DNA of 64,000 nucleotides. Source: Olivibacter jilunii. GTDB lineage: Bacteria > Bacteroidota > Bacteroidia > Sphingobacteriales > Sphingobacteriaceae. A program made the position numbers and the translations under genes. Below the pieces are notes generated by a model. That model made no database searches and was not told where the DNA came from. It was given only the letters and a program-made list of their open reading frames with translations. Shown here in pieces: positions 10,601 through 19,097 of the stretch; position 1 is the stretch's first letter; each line of letters opens with the position of its first letter. Where the stretch lies: NCBI RefSeq assembly GCF_900607235.1, contig NZ_LR027861.1, forward strand, positions 1 through 64,000, in the 5' to 3' direction.

Positions 10601-10814
10601 CAAGGATACTTCCGCGGGTGGCAACTAGCTCATAAATACCTTGTGCGTTGGTTTGTGTTCGCCGTTCGGTGCCCTTGATGGTTACCGTTACACCGGATAA
10701 ACTTTCTCCCGTGTTTATATCAATAACCCTACCCTGAATGGTCTTTTCTTGTGCATAGGCATAGCTTGAACTCAGCACAAAAAGAAACAACAGAAATTGT
10801 CTTAATTTTTTCAT
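7662..10814 (-). CDS. SusC/RagA TonB-linked outer-membrane importer
   Basis: 1050-residue TonB-dependent transporter. A signal peptide ends near AYAQ (residue 22); residues about 25-105 are a carboxypeptidase regulatory-like beta-sandwich (IQGRVIDINTGESLSGVTV); the TonB-box-like EVVVTALG is near residue 105; the plug domain follows to about 240 (RIQIRGINS, QPLFVIDGVL, NILRGGAATALYG); the rest is the barrel, ending in a terminal Phe (FTLNVGF). It is the first gene of the operon SusC-SusD-S9 peptidase-double serine hydrolase. No sigma/anti-sigma pair lies next to it, so its control is not visible; no consensus promoter could be found upstream. Confidence 0.95.
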   Translation of the reverse strand: MKKLRQFLLFLFVLSSSYAYAQEKTIQGRVIDINTGESLSGVTVTIKGTERRTQTNAQGIYELVATRGSILVFSYIGMEPLELTVGAETRVDARLKPIASGLDEVVVTALGIRRDERSLGYTAQKVTAEELNYNKQPNMVNALQGKVAGVTISSTGGAPGQGARIQIRGINSLDPARDNQPLFVIDGVLMDNSTSVQGEGAEGRGLSNRAVDVNPDDIETINILRGGAATALYGLRGANGVVVITTKSGKSGSLKIDYQGTAGFENVARFPELQNTYTQGWQGEYDPASFWPSWGPTVADARAIDPTHPAQLYDHVKDAFRTGSQFKNTLTLSGGSEKITFLSSLSQLNQEGVLPATDFKNYQARLNTTFKLSEKFNGGVNMSVNNSGGYRGNAGRYIEQLIYWSPRHDVNDYLEDNGTMRSYGTTTNPRYVAETNRFKDDVLRFIGNVNFSYKPIEWLNLSYRAGIDTYRDNRLGTALGFRDLVGERLVEENGTDANPGLGFMRVYNQNFRSINSTFIASADHQFSDDFGATLRLGHDLYDRYIRRENTEGSNLSVYDWFSLPNAKTIQADTYEEKYRLMGIFGELSFNYKNYLYLTLTGRNDITSSLVNPRNSFFYPSATLSYVFSDHLKLPDGIDNAKFRFSYARIGKDADPYSTSRGLAIYRGLPTGYSGFTRPNLLGDPLLKPEFTDTWETGLSMAFLQNRLSFDFNYYHSVSKDQIIKIPVSSSIGYVNAAVNAGSMRNQGIELSVNARPVQFDDFSWDTRLNFSMNRNKVLSLREDLTQIEAGNEFGYLSSNVYMWLIPGEAYGDLYGRVLRRYYTPDEIAQGLDQSDEIDPNRPLLIGDNGFPILDAVANKKKLGNVQPDWLGGWSNTFNYKDLSLSFLIDARVGQERYNQLANFYSAFGMAKYTENRNDHMVFEGVLADGTPNTKEVWLGQGVDPATGLNYGDGYYRIIHRGVSENFVEDASWVRLRSVSLGYRFPQKWLQNSFVKSVQLSVTGNNLALWTDYSGFDPESTTTNSGSNVDAFAGMTYPSVRSFLFTLNVGF

Positions 10815-10966
10815 ATCATTTTGTTTAGTTAATTAGGTGGCAAACAACTTAAATAAACATGAAGTTCAAACTCTTCATACATCGAAAAGCGAACAGCTAT
10901 AAAAAACTAATCCCTTGATTTAATACGTTTATAATGGTAAGGCCAATTTAAAAAGAAATCTTTGGA

Positions 10967-11016
10967 TTATGCGTTTTTTGTAGTATTTTTTTTCGAAAAC
11001 GAAAAATAACGCATAA
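10967..11016. promoter_or_regulatory. Long dyad between divergent SusC and dihydroxyacetone kinase genes
   Basis: TTATGCGTT (10967-10975) and AACGCATAA (11008-11016) are perfect inverted repeats; adding the flanking T and A runs extends the arms to about 14 bases. The spacer contains TTTTCGAAAA. The dyad lies 80 bases before the kinase ATG and could be an operator or an RNA hairpin. Only the symmetry is seen. Confidence 0.45.
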
Positions 11017-11095
11017 AACTTCTTCAGTTTTACAATCTTACCAATAAATGAACATCTAAGAGAAATTCTTCATTAACTTGCCAAAAAAATCGATC

Positions 11096-12721
11096 ATGAA
11101 ATTCTTTATCAATAAAGTGGATCAAATCGTAAATGAAGCGATAGACGGACTCTTAACTAATCCTAATTTGGTTAAATTGGATAGTTTCCCAGAAGTACGT
11201 GTTGTACTACGCAAAGATTGGGACAAGTCAAAAGTTGCAGTCATCTCCGGTGGCGGATCCGGGCATGAACCTGCCCACGCCGGCTTTGTAGGAAAAGGGA
11301 TGCTAACAGCCGCCGTTTGCGGAGACATATTTGCCTCTCCATCCGTTGATGCCGTTTTATCAGCCATCTTAGCTACGGCTGGTTCTAAAGGGTGTCTACT
11401 TATTATAAAGAATTATACAGGCGATCGGCTCAATTTCGGCCTAGCTGCGGAACAAGCACGAGCACTTGGTCTTCAGGTCGAGATTGTAACCGTTGATGAT
11501 GATATTGCACTTGGCACCGATGTAAAAAGAAGAGGTCTGGCGGGGACATTATTCGTTCATAAAATAGCAGGGTATCTAGCCGAGGAAGGCAAGTCGCTGC
11601 AGGAAATTGTAGAGGCAGCACACCATGTGATTGATAACACGATATCCATCGGGCTATCACTTACCGAATGTCAACATTTAGGGCAAGAACCTACCATGCG
11701 ATTAAATGACAATGAAGTTGAACTAGGCTTGGGTATACATGGAGAACCCGGAATAGAAGTTATTCCTTACGCACAAGCTGATAAGCTCATGGAGCTGGTG
11801 GTCGACAAATTAGCACAGCACTTACCTGAAGAGAACGGAAAATACGCCATGATTTTCAACAACATGGGAAGTGTAAGTCCAATAGAAATGAACTTATTGC
11901 TCAATAGTTTTCGTAAAACACATTTGGCCGATAAGGTTGAATATGTTGTTGGCCCGGCGGCACTGATGTCGTCTATTAACATGAGCGGCTTCTCCGTTTC
12001 GCTGCTCGCGTTAAATAACGACCTTGAAAGGGCGTTAATAGCACCTGTTAATCTCGCTACTTGGCAAATACAGACGTTTTCGAAACCGAACGTTGTACCA
12101 CACCCGATGCTTCCTAAAACCATTCCGTACGAAGCATCAAGCAATAGTCGTGTACAACAATTTATAGAATGCATTGCTGAACTTTTGATTTTGTCGGAAG
12201 CGGAAATCAATAAATTGGATATACAAGTTGGCGATGGGGATGCGGGCTCTACTTTTGCAATTGCCGGACGGCGCTTGTTATCGTCCATTCATGCACTACC
12301 TTTAAATGAGCCTGAAAAATTATTGTCAAGTATAGGTCGTATCTTATCAAGGGAAACCGGTGGTTCCAGTGGTGTTCTTTTATCCATCCTGTTTACCGCC
12401 GCCGGAAATGAATTTTCAACCTTACAAGACATGGGGCAAGCGCTTCTGCAAGGATTAAAGAAAATGAACACATACGGCGGGGCTCAAGTAGGTGATCGCA
12501 CCATGGTGGATGCACTGCAACCCGCTTTTGAAGCATTGGCTCAACAAAAGGATCTTCAGGAAGTAGCGAAGCAAGCTCGAAAAGGTGCCGATGGAACAAA
12601 GAATATAACCAAGACCAAATTCGGCCGCTCCGCATATCTGTCCGAAGCTGTATTAAAAAGTGTACCGGACCCGGGCGCAGAAATTGTCGCGCGTATATTT
12701 GAACGTATTGCTTCTTTATAA
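11096..12721 (+). CDS. dhaK: Single-chain dihydroxyacetone kinase (DhaK-DhaL fusion, ATP type)
   Basis: 541 residues; phosphorylates dihydroxyacetone (and often glyceraldehyde) with ATP, cytosolic. Residues 1-330 are the DAK1/DhaK domain: GGGSGHEPAHAG near 52-63, D110 in YTGDRLNF, and H215 in GIHGEPG, the histidine that binds substrate covalently as a hemiaminal. Residues about 345-541 are the DAK2/DhaL nucleotide domain with the Mg-binding VGDGDAGSTF and GGSSGVLLS loops. Start: the ATG at 11096 is preferred to a TTG 18 bases upstream. No DhaM or PTS gene is nearby, fitting the ATP-dependent type. It stands alone, divergent from SusC. Confidence 0.95.
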   Translation: MKFFINKVDQIVNEAIDGLLTNPNLVKLDSFPEVRVVLRKDWDKSKVAVISGGGSGHEPAHAGFVGKGMLTAAVCGDIFASPSVDAVLSAILATAGSKGCLLIIKNYTGDRLNFGLAAEQARALGLQVEIVTVDDDIALGTDVKRRGLAGTLFVHKIAGYLAEEGKSLQEIVEAAHHVIDNTISIGLSLTECQHLGQEPTMRLNDNEVELGLGIHGEPGIEVIPYAQADKLMELVVDKLAQHLPEENGKYAMIFNNMGSVSPIEMNLLLNSFRKTHLADKVEYVVGPAALMSSINMSGFSVSLLALNNDLERALIAPVNLATWQIQTFSKPNVVPHPMLPKTIPYEASSNSRVQQFIECIAELLILSEAEINKLDIQVGDGDAGSTFAIAGRRLLSSIHALPLNEPEKLLSSIGRILSRETGGSSGVLLSILFTAAGNEFSTLQDMGQALLQGLKKMNTYGGAQVGDRTMVDALQPAFEALAQQKDLQEVAKQARKGADGTKNITKTKFGRSAYLSEAVLKSVPDPGAEIVARIFERIASL

Positions 12722-12791
12722 AACAGCGAAGCGCTATCAAAGGGTTTATATCGGCGAGGCAATTGTATTTTAATTTAAGTATGTTTGCAGC

Positions 12792-13034
12792 ATGGAGCAA
12801 GCATTAACACACGAGTTACTGAATAAATTAAAGGAGGACGGCTTCACCGTTCTTTTCGCGCCCGGACAGCATCATCAGCAATCTTATGTATTTATACCCA
12901 TCGGAGTGGATGTTGATGAATTCCAACGTTTAACAGCGCTTCCCGATTATCAGCAAGATGCTTTTTTTACGCTGGAAGAAGCATTACTTATGGAGGAAAG
13001 CGAGTTATTTAAGCATAAAGTAATTACTAGTTAG
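12792..13034 (+). CDS. Small hypothetical cytosolic protein (80 aa)
   Basis: I do not recognise this protein. It is acidic, has no signal or membrane segment, and reads as a helix (QALTHELLNKLKEDGF), a strand (VLFAP), a second strand (YVFIPIGV) and two acidic helices, a plausible compact alpha/beta fold. It starts 70 bases after the kinase stop. A perfect -7 motif TATGTTTG sits at 12780-12787, only 4 bases before the ATG, so transcription from it would give a nearly leaderless message; otherwise it is read through from the kinase gene. Clean ORF and spacing make it likely real. Confidence 0.6.
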   Translation: MEQALTHELLNKLKEDGFTVLFAPGQHHQQSYVFIPIGVDVDEFQRLTALPDYQQDAFFTLEEALLMEESELFKHKVITS

Positions 13035-13066
13035 CGGCACTTTTCTTATTGTTAAATACAGTAACT

Positions 13067-13768
13067 TTAATCAGCATCAACAAAGGCATCTCCCCCAATA
13101 AATAACATATTCATAGAAGGCCTTGCCGGACTACCTGAAGCACCTACTGCAAACGAGCGACGTACTTCCCGACCGTCATTATAACGAAGAGTCAACGTAT
13201 GTTTATCAATAGTATAAGTGCCGGCATTTTTACTTTTTTTCCAGGCAGCGGAGCTCGGTGTACTGATGCCTGAATTAGTTCCTTCTTCGAAGTACTGATT
13301 ATCTAGAAAGCTAATCTTATTAATGATCAGTGCATGGGTACCGTTGCCATAGTCTCCGCCGCTCGTCCGCTTATATACGTTTTTTAATGGTAGGCTCTTA
13401 TGATATGCATAAGCTGGGAACCAATTTCCTGAGCCTAATTTGTAGTCAACAGTTTTTCCTTTATAATTAGTGAGGTAATAGACACCGTTCTTTAATTGCC
13501 ACTTGCCCCAAGCTTTCGGCTTTTGCTGTTTGGAAGTACCAATCTCCACTTCATCGAGCGGCTCTTCACCTACCTCAAAATAATCGCCGTTTTTAAATAG
13601 CACAAGGGGTTCAAAGGTAATGGACACCGGATAGCCGCTAATCGCTCTAAAAAACCAACCTTCAATTGCCAACGGTCCTTGCCTTATATCTTTTTCTTTT
13701 TGTTGGCTGTTAGTAATTGGGATGACGCCAATCGTAAAAAAAACAAAAATCAACAATCTCTTTTTCAT
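13067..13768 (-). CDS. Exported protein of unknown function
   Basis: 233 residues from the ATG at 13768, chosen because it gives a normal signal peptide (KKRLLIFVFFTIG..., cleavage near TNSQQ); an upstream ATG at 13804 would add 12 residues before it. The mature part is rich in Gly, Tyr and Lys, with beta-type segments such as WGKWQLKNGVYYLTNY and DKHTLTLRYNDGREV, resembling small periplasmic beta-sandwich or lipocalin-like proteins, but I cannot name a family. It is convergent with the preceding small gene (32-base gap) and has its own -7 promoter motif 45 bases upstream. Confidence 0.7.
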   Translation of the reverse strand: MKKRLLIFVFFTIGVIPITNSQQKEKDIRQGPLAIEGWFFRAISGYPVSITFEPLVLFKNGDYFEVGEEPLDEVEIGTSKQQKPKAWGKWQLKNGVYYLTNYKGKTVDYKLGSGNWFPAYAYHKSLPLKNVYKRTSGGDYGNGTHALIINKISFLDNQYFEEGTNSGISTPSSAAWKKSKNAGTYTIDKHTLTLRYNDGREVRRSFAVGASGSPARPSMNMLFIGGDAFVDAD

Positions 13769-14135
13769 AAGATATTTCTTTTCAATAGTTCTCACTAACT
13801 CCAAGACTGGTTCAAATATAATGAGCTGCCTGAAAAGAAAACATCCTAAAAAACCATGATATTGTTATAGCTATTCTTAGCCACTTATAAAGACACCGTG
13901 CGATAAAGCTTGTAGTTTCATGTTTATCCGTAAAAATGTATTCCTTCCTGTTACCTAAATTAGTCATTACAACTTAATAATTACGAATAAGAGCCGAAGA
14001 CGATTCTTTTCTATGCCAAACAATATGTACTTTGTACCAGTTAAATAGGTGACCTGCACGTGCTGGATCAGAAATTCAAAAAATTAACCTAGGATTCAGG
14101 ACCTGGTATTGTTAAAACAAAAAACAATAACATAT
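13769..14135. other. Divergent intergenic region (367 bp)
   Basis: Apart from the minus-strand -7 element at 13813-13820 I see no gene, RNA or strong hairpin. It is A+T-rich and should hold the promoter of the NADH dehydrogenase gene; GTACTTTGTAC around 14029-14039 is a weak candidate that does not meet the consensus. Confidence 0.5.
13813..13820 (-). promoter_or_regulatory. -7 promoter element for the exported protein
   Basis: TATATTTG on the minus strand matches TAnnTTTG exactly and lies 45 bases before the ATG at 13768. No TTG is found at the expected -33 position, so this is a half match. Confidence 0.4.
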
Positions 14136-15413
14136 ATGAAAATAGTAGTTGTTGGCGGTGGATTTGCCGGCATTAATTTCATAAAATCCATCGAATCGGA
14201 TAAAAGATTCGAAATCACTTTGGTGGATAAAAATAATTATCACTTTTTCCCTCCGCTCCTCTATCAAGTCGCTTCCGCATTTATTGAACCGTCCAATATT
14301 AGCTACCCCTTTCGCCGAATGTTTCAGAAAAAAGATAATTTGCGTTTTCACATGGGTAGTTTAATTCAAGTGAATGTATCGGAAAACACAATCGATACAG
14401 ATACAGGAACTTTATCATATGATTACCTTGTTCTCGCATTAGGTACAGAGACAAACTATTTCGGCATGGAGTCGGTAAAAAACGACTCGCTACCCATGAA
14501 AACAATAGACGAAGCCCTTCATTTACGCAACCATATTCTCTTAAATATGGAGAAAGTAGTCAGAATGCAGGACACCGCTCGGCGAGATGGCTTACTTAAT
14601 ATTGTTGTGGCGGGAGGTGGGCCTACCGGTGTTGAGTTTGCGGGAATGTTGGCTGAATTAGGCGGTTATATAGCGGCAAAAGAATATCCTGAGATCAAAG
14701 ATTTTAGATCGCATATTTACCTTGTCAATTCCGGGCCTGTATTACTGGGCCCTATGAGTAAAACTGCCCAACAAGAAGCGGAGAAAGTTTTAACCAAGTT
14801 AGGTGTTAATGTGATTTTAAATGCGGCAGTAAAGGATTACCTCAATGGGCGTGTCATCTTGTCGAATGGAAGGACAATTGAGACGGAAGCGCTTATCTGG
14901 GCTACGGGAGTTATAGCACGAGAAGTTCCCGGATTACCATCGCAGGTTATAACCCGGGGACGGCGGATTATAGTCGACGCTTTTAATAAAGTAGTAGATA
15001 CTGCCAATATTTTTGCCATTGGCGATATATGCTATCAAACAACGGACCCCCATTTTCCTGAGGGCCACCCACAGCTTGCTCAAGTGGCTATACAACAGGG
15101 AAAATTACTGGCAAAGAATTTATCCCGGGCAGTTAGCGGTCAAGAACAAAAATCTTTTCACTATAAAGATAAGGGAAGCATGGCCATCATTTCCAAATAC
15201 AAAGCAGTAGCTGATCTTCCAAAGTTTTCTTTTAAAGGATTTTTTGCCTGGGTGCTTTGGTTATTTATCCATATAATCCCCTTAATAGGGTTTAGAAATA
15301 AGATGAAGCTGATATTCAGCTGGATGTGGTCTTTTATTACCAATGATCCTACCCTACGTTTAATATTTCGGCCAGGCTCGCATCAAAAGAAGAGAGATAA
15401 AGACGATTTTTAA
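14136..15413 (+). CDS. ndh: Type II NADH:quinone oxidoreductase (NDH-2)
   Basis: 425 residues; transfers electrons from NADH through FAD to menaquinone without pumping protons, on the inner face of the cytoplasmic membrane. An FAD dinucleotide fold is at residues 6-11 (GGGFAG), a second NADH-binding fold lies in VVAGGGPTGVEFAG near residue 160, and the FAD-contact segment FAIGDICY is near residue 295. The C-terminal third has hydrophobic stretches (FFAWVLWLFIHIIPLIGF) suitable for membrane attachment. The ATG at 14136 is used because the upstream TTG would add nine residues before the conserved Rossmann strand. It stands alone. Confidence 0.95.
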   Translation: MKIVVVGGGFAGINFIKSIESDKRFEITLVDKNNYHFFPPLLYQVASAFIEPSNISYPFRRMFQKKDNLRFHMGSLIQVNVSENTIDTDTGTLSYDYLVLALGTETNYFGMESVKNDSLPMKTIDEALHLRNHILLNMEKVVRMQDTARRDGLLNIVVAGGGPTGVEFAGMLAELGGYIAAKEYPEIKDFRSHIYLVNSGPVLLGPMSKTAQQEAEKVLTKLGVNVILNAAVKDYLNGRVILSNGRTIETEALIWATGVIAREVPGLPSQVITRGRRIIVDAFNKVVDTANIFAIGDICYQTTDPHFPEGHPQLAQVAIQQGKLLAKNLSRAVSGQEQKSFHYKDKGSMAIISKYKAVADLPKFSFKGFFAWVLWLFIHIIPLIGFRNKMKLIFSWMWSFITNDPTLRLIFRPGSHQKKRDKDDF

Positions 15414-15537
15414 TTGGTTTCAGAACGAAACAGCATTTATCTTAAATAAACGTCCGCCAGATTAGCTATTTTTACACTGGCAAATCCCGGACAACAGCAA
15501 TTTAATAGAATTTTCCATCCTTTACATTCGTTCTTCA

Positions 15538-17508
15538 ATGAAAACCACAAAAATCTTAACGCTTTTTTTCTCATTATTTATAGCGATGGAGTTTAGCGTG
15601 ATAGACGCCTTTGCTCAATTTTATCCCGAAAAAATCTTTGCACCGGACTTCTATACCTATAAAGGAGACGAATACAGAAGTGCCAGTGGCAAACCTGGCC
15701 CTAAATATTGGCAAAATCAGGCAGATTACCGTATACAGGCATCTTTTGACACACTTAACTATAATTTGGAGGGAATAGTGGAAATCCGCTATCAGAATAA
15801 CAGCCCAGATAAACTAGACCAACTTTGGCTTCAGCTGGACCAAAACAATACCTTGGCTAGTACACGAGGGAATCGAATACAAGCACCGATCGCAGCTGTA
15901 GATGCGCGTAAAGGCTATCTAATCAGCTCGGTTAAAATAGAAAGGAACGGGGAATGGGTAGATGCAAGTTATCTAATTGAAGACACCCGCATGCAGATCC
16001 GACTGGCAGCTCACCCACTAAAGTCGGGTGAACAACTCAAGCTTTCCATCAAATATGCTTATACTTTACAGAAACAGGGCGGTGGAGGGCGTTCCGGCTA
16101 TCTAGATACTAAAAACGGTAAGATTTTTGAATTTTCTTATTGGTATCCGCGCTTATGTGTCTATGATGATTATTATGGCTGGAATACGCTACCTTTTATG
16201 GGTAGCGGAGAAATGTATCTCGATTATGGAAATATTGATTTTTCGATAACCGCACCCGCCGGTGCCTTGGTCGTTGCTACAGGCGATCTAATCAATAAAG
16301 AAGAAGTTTTAACAGAGAAAACATTAGCCCGGCTTGCCAAAGCTCAAGAATCGGACGCAACGGTCATGATACGCTCAGCATCAGAATTAAAAGAAGGCTT
16401 AACAAAAAACAAACGTGGCACGGTAACCTGGCATTTTAATATGAAAAATACGCGCGACGTAGCCTGGGCGTTATCCTCTGCTTTTATTTGGGACGCAGCG
16501 CGCATTAATCTACCGGATGGTAAAACAGCCTTGGCACAGTCGGTATATCCTATTGAATCTACAACCGACTCGATTGCTTGGCCAAGGTCAACGGAAATGA
16601 TCAAAGCTTCAGTGGAACACTATTCAAAAAAATGGTTTGCATTTCCATATCCGGTAGCTACCAGCGTCGCTGGGCCTGTTGGCGGCATGGAGTTTCCCGG
16701 CATGGCTTTTAATGGTTATCAAGCGAAACCCTATATCATGTATCTTTTGGCATCACACGAAATAGGACATACTTGGTTTCCAATGATCGTAGGATCTAAT
16801 GAGCGTCGTTATCCTTTTATGGATGAAGGATTCAATACTTTTCTTAATATTTTGGCGCAGGAAGAATTTAATGATGGGGAATTTGCTCCCAAAAGAGACG
16901 GTGAGTATGCACCGGGAGGTGGACATCCGGCGGATGAAATTGTTAAAGTGATTGCGGAAAGCGGAGAAGCTAATACGCTAATGACGCCTCCCGACGCCAT
17001 GGATCGTAAATATGTGCATCCTCTCGCCTATTTCAAATCTGCTTTTGGTTTGGTTTTACTTAGGGATGTCATTCTCGGACCGGAAAGATTCGACTACGCA
17101 TTCCGACAATATATTCATAATTGGGCTTATAAACATCCACAACCGGCAGACTTCTTCCGTTCGATAGAAAACGGTGCAGGAGAAGACCTATCCTGGTTTT
17201 GGAGGGCTTGGTATTATCATAATTGGCAGTTAGATCAAGCCATTAAAGGGGTGAGCTATGTAAATGGAGAACCAAAAAACGGAGTAATTATCACGGTGGA
17301 AAACAAACAACAAATGGCTATGCCTATTTTGGCACGCATTAAAGAAAGTAATGGTACAGTTCACAATTTCACCGTTCCTGTAGAAATTTGGCAACGGGGA
17401 GCTGATGCTACGTTTAATGTGAGCACGCAATCAAAAATAATAAGTGTTGAATTAGATCCCGAGCATAAAATTCCGGACATCGACCGATCAAATAATAGTT
17501 GGAAATAA
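15538..17508 (+). CDS. Exported M1 family zinc aminopeptidase
   Basis: 656 residues with a signal peptide ending around DAFAQ. Zinc site H407-E408-x-x-H411 followed after 18 residues by E430 (HEIGHTW...MDEGFN), the M1 gluzincin signature; the exopeptidase segment is GGMEF rather than GAMEN, as in several Bacteroidota exported members. N-terminal beta domain residues about 45-250, catalytic domain about 280-560, C-terminal beta segment to the end. It probably trims peptides in the periplasm. The thioesterase gene starts 11 bases downstream, so they are likely co-transcribed. Confidence 0.93.
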   Translation: MKTTKILTLFFSLFIAMEFSVIDAFAQFYPEKIFAPDFYTYKGDEYRSASGKPGPKYWQNQADYRIQASFDTLNYNLEGIVEIRYQNNSPDKLDQLWLQLDQNNTLASTRGNRIQAPIAAVDARKGYLISSVKIERNGEWVDASYLIEDTRMQIRLAAHPLKSGEQLKLSIKYAYTLQKQGGGGRSGYLDTKNGKIFEFSYWYPRLCVYDDYYGWNTLPFMGSGEMYLDYGNIDFSITAPAGALVVATGDLINKEEVLTEKTLARLAKAQESDATVMIRSASELKEGLTKNKRGTVTWHFNMKNTRDVAWALSSAFIWDAARINLPDGKTALAQSVYPIESTTDSIAWPRSTEMIKASVEHYSKKWFAFPYPVATSVAGPVGGMEFPGMAFNGYQAKPYIMYLLASHEIGHTWFPMIVGSNERRYPFMDEGFNTFLNILAQEEFNDGEFAPKRDGEYAPGGGHPADEIVKVIAESGEANTLMTPPDAMDRKYVHPLAYFKSAFGLVLLRDVILGPERFDYAFRQYIHNWAYKHPQPADFFRSIENGAGEDLSWFWRAWYYHNWQLDQAIKGVSYVNGEPKNGVIITVENKQQMAMPILARIKESNGTVHNFTVPVEIWQRGADATFNVSTQSKIISVELDPEHKIPDIDRSNNSWK

Positions 17509-17519
17509 ATTAGAGGACA

Positions 17520-17945
17520 ATGGAATTTTTAAATTTAAGGTGGGCAGATCTCGATCCTAATTTTCATTTGAGACATAGTGTTTATTATGACCTTGCAGCC
17601 CAGGAAAGAATTGCAATTTTAGATCGTTACGGCATAAATGCTGCTGTTATGATCGATCAACATTTTGGGCCGGTACTATTTAAAGAGGAGTGCGTATTTA
17701 AACGGGAAATCCGATTATCTTCCCGTATATATATTGACACAAAAGTTCTGAAAATGAAACGCGACGCTTCTTTTTGGGTAATTCAACACAGCTTTATAGC
17801 GGAAACGGATACATTACACGCCCTTCTTAAAGTGGAAGGAAGTTGGATGGATACCATCAAACGAAAATTAGCACGCCCTGTCCCTCCAATCGTACTTGAA
17901 GGTATGGAAAACTTCCCTAAAACAGCAGATTTTGAATACATCTAA
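17520..17945 (+). CDS. Acyl-CoA thioesterase, hotdog fold (4HBT family)
   Basis: 141 residues. The N-terminal WADLDPNFHLRHSVYYDLAAQER matches the hotdog active-site region of the 4HBT/YbgC-FadM type enzymes, with the Asp in DLDPN followed by the long helix (AQERIAILDRYG). It hydrolyses acyl-CoA or related thioesters in the cytosol; chain length cannot be told. It follows the aminopeptidase after 11 bases. A long hairpin follows its stop. Confidence 0.88.
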   Translation: MEFLNLRWADLDPNFHLRHSVYYDLAAQERIAILDRYGINAAVMIDQHFGPVLFKEECVFKREIRLSSRIYIDTKVLKMKRDASFWVIQHSFIAETDTLHALLKVEGSWMDTIKRKLARPVPPIVLEGMENFPKTADFEYI

Positions 17946-17958
17946 ACTTGTAGATGTA

Positions 17959-18005
17959 CGCTTAGCCGCGAAGTCTTTATTTGCTAAAGATTTCGCGACT
18001 AGGCG
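17959..18005. terminator. Long stem-loop between convergent genes
   Basis: Arms 17959-17979 and 17985-18005 pair over 21 positions (CGCTTAGCCGCGAAG... with its near complement), with two G-U wobbles and one mismatch, around a 5-base loop. It sits in the 74 bases between the convergent thioesterase and reductase genes and likely ends both transcripts, although no T-run follows. Confidence 0.6.
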
Positions 18006-18019
18006 TTAGAAAGTACGCA

Positions 18020-18889
18020 TTAGAAAAAAGAAGCGTAATCTTGAGCAAAAGTTCGAAAATTCCGGGGCGATCTGCCTGTTATTGTTTTTACCGCAGCACT
18101 TACTCCTGCGGCCTCTCCCCTAGCGTAATGAGCATAATCTTCTATTAGCCCCGCCGCCTGCCATTGAGGAAACCCGAAGCGAATTAGCTCTTGATACATT
18201 TCATCGGGTCCTACATTTATAAATCGGATGGGCCGACCCAATTCTTCTGAAAAACAAGCAGCTATTTCCTCATGCGTGATTGCCTCTGGGCCTGTAAGAT
18301 CGTAAATCCGATTTTCGTGTCCTTTACCAGTCAGCACTTCGCCAGCCACCCTAGCAATATCGCGGATATCAATTAAACTTATACGAGCATTGCCAATGGG
18401 CGCAAAAAACAATCCTTGTTCGGAAATAAGCTTTCTAAAACCTAATAGCCCCTGCATATATAAATTAGGTCGTAAAAAAGTATAAGGTATGCCACTGGCC
18501 GCTATTTTCTGCTCAACCACAGCATGATATCTTAAAAAACGCACAGGGGAAACCGGATCTGCTGCAAATTGGGACAATTTAACCAAGTGTTCAACACCTT
18601 CCTCTTTCGCCGCTTTCACTAAATTTAACTGCAAGAATTCGGCCTGTTCAGAGGAATCTGTTAGCAGAAATACTTTTTTTATCCCTTCTAATGCTTTTTT
18701 GAGACTATTCATATTGGCAAGATCTCCGTGAACAATCTCCGCCCCTTTATATTGAATTAAGCTTGTTTGTTTTGCGCCTTCCCTTGTTAGCGCTTTAAAT
18801 GAGACATTTTTTTCAGCTAAATAAGCGGTTAATTGTGTGCCTACCGCGCCCGTTGCGCCGACTATTAAAATAGATGCTTTGCTTGTCAT
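18020..18889 (-). CDS. NmrA-like NAD(P)-binding reductase (atypical SDR)
   Basis: 289 residues from the ATG at 18889, chosen because SKASILIVGATGAVG then starts directly with the Rossmann strand; a longer frame would add 15 unrelated residues. The glycine motif GATGAVGTQL, the HGDLANM segment and the LRPNLYMQ segment are typical of the NmrA/QOR2 group, which bind NAD(P)H and reduce quinones or sense redox state. A catalytic YxxxK is not evident, as usual for this group. Convergent with the thioesterase; divergent from the barrel gene. Confidence 0.87.
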   Translation of the reverse strand: MTSKASILIVGATGAVGTQLTAYLAEKNVSFKALTREGAKQTSLIQYKGAEIVHGDLANMNSLKKALEGIKKVFLLTDSSEQAEFLQLNLVKAAKEEGVEHLVKLSQFAADPVSPVRFLRYHAVVEQKIAASGIPYTFLRPNLYMQGLLGFRKLISEQGLFFAPIGNARISLIDIRDIARVAGEVLTGKGHENRIYDLTGPEAITHEEIAACFSEELGRPIRFINVGPDEMYQELIRFGFPQWQAAGLIEDYAHYARGEAAGVSAAVKTITGRSPRNFRTFAQDYASFF

Positions 18890-19097
18890 AACGTTATATT
18901 TATATCGCAAAATTCGGCTTGATGAACCATTCAAAATTGTAAGAAAACGAAATGTTTATTTTACCAATGTTGCTTTATCGATAGAAATATTACACGAATC
19001 ATCTAAACATAAAATAATCATTTCGTGTTATGGATATTGCTCGGGCGAAAAGCAATTGAAATTTTTGGATTGAAAATTGTTTACGTTCGTTCTGAAC

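Noticed and set aside
11767-12288. 173-codon minus-strand frame inside the dihydroxyacetone kinase gene
   Set aside because: Antisense to conserved DhaK/DhaL motifs; its protein has a Ser/Leu-rich, non-globular composition and no family features.
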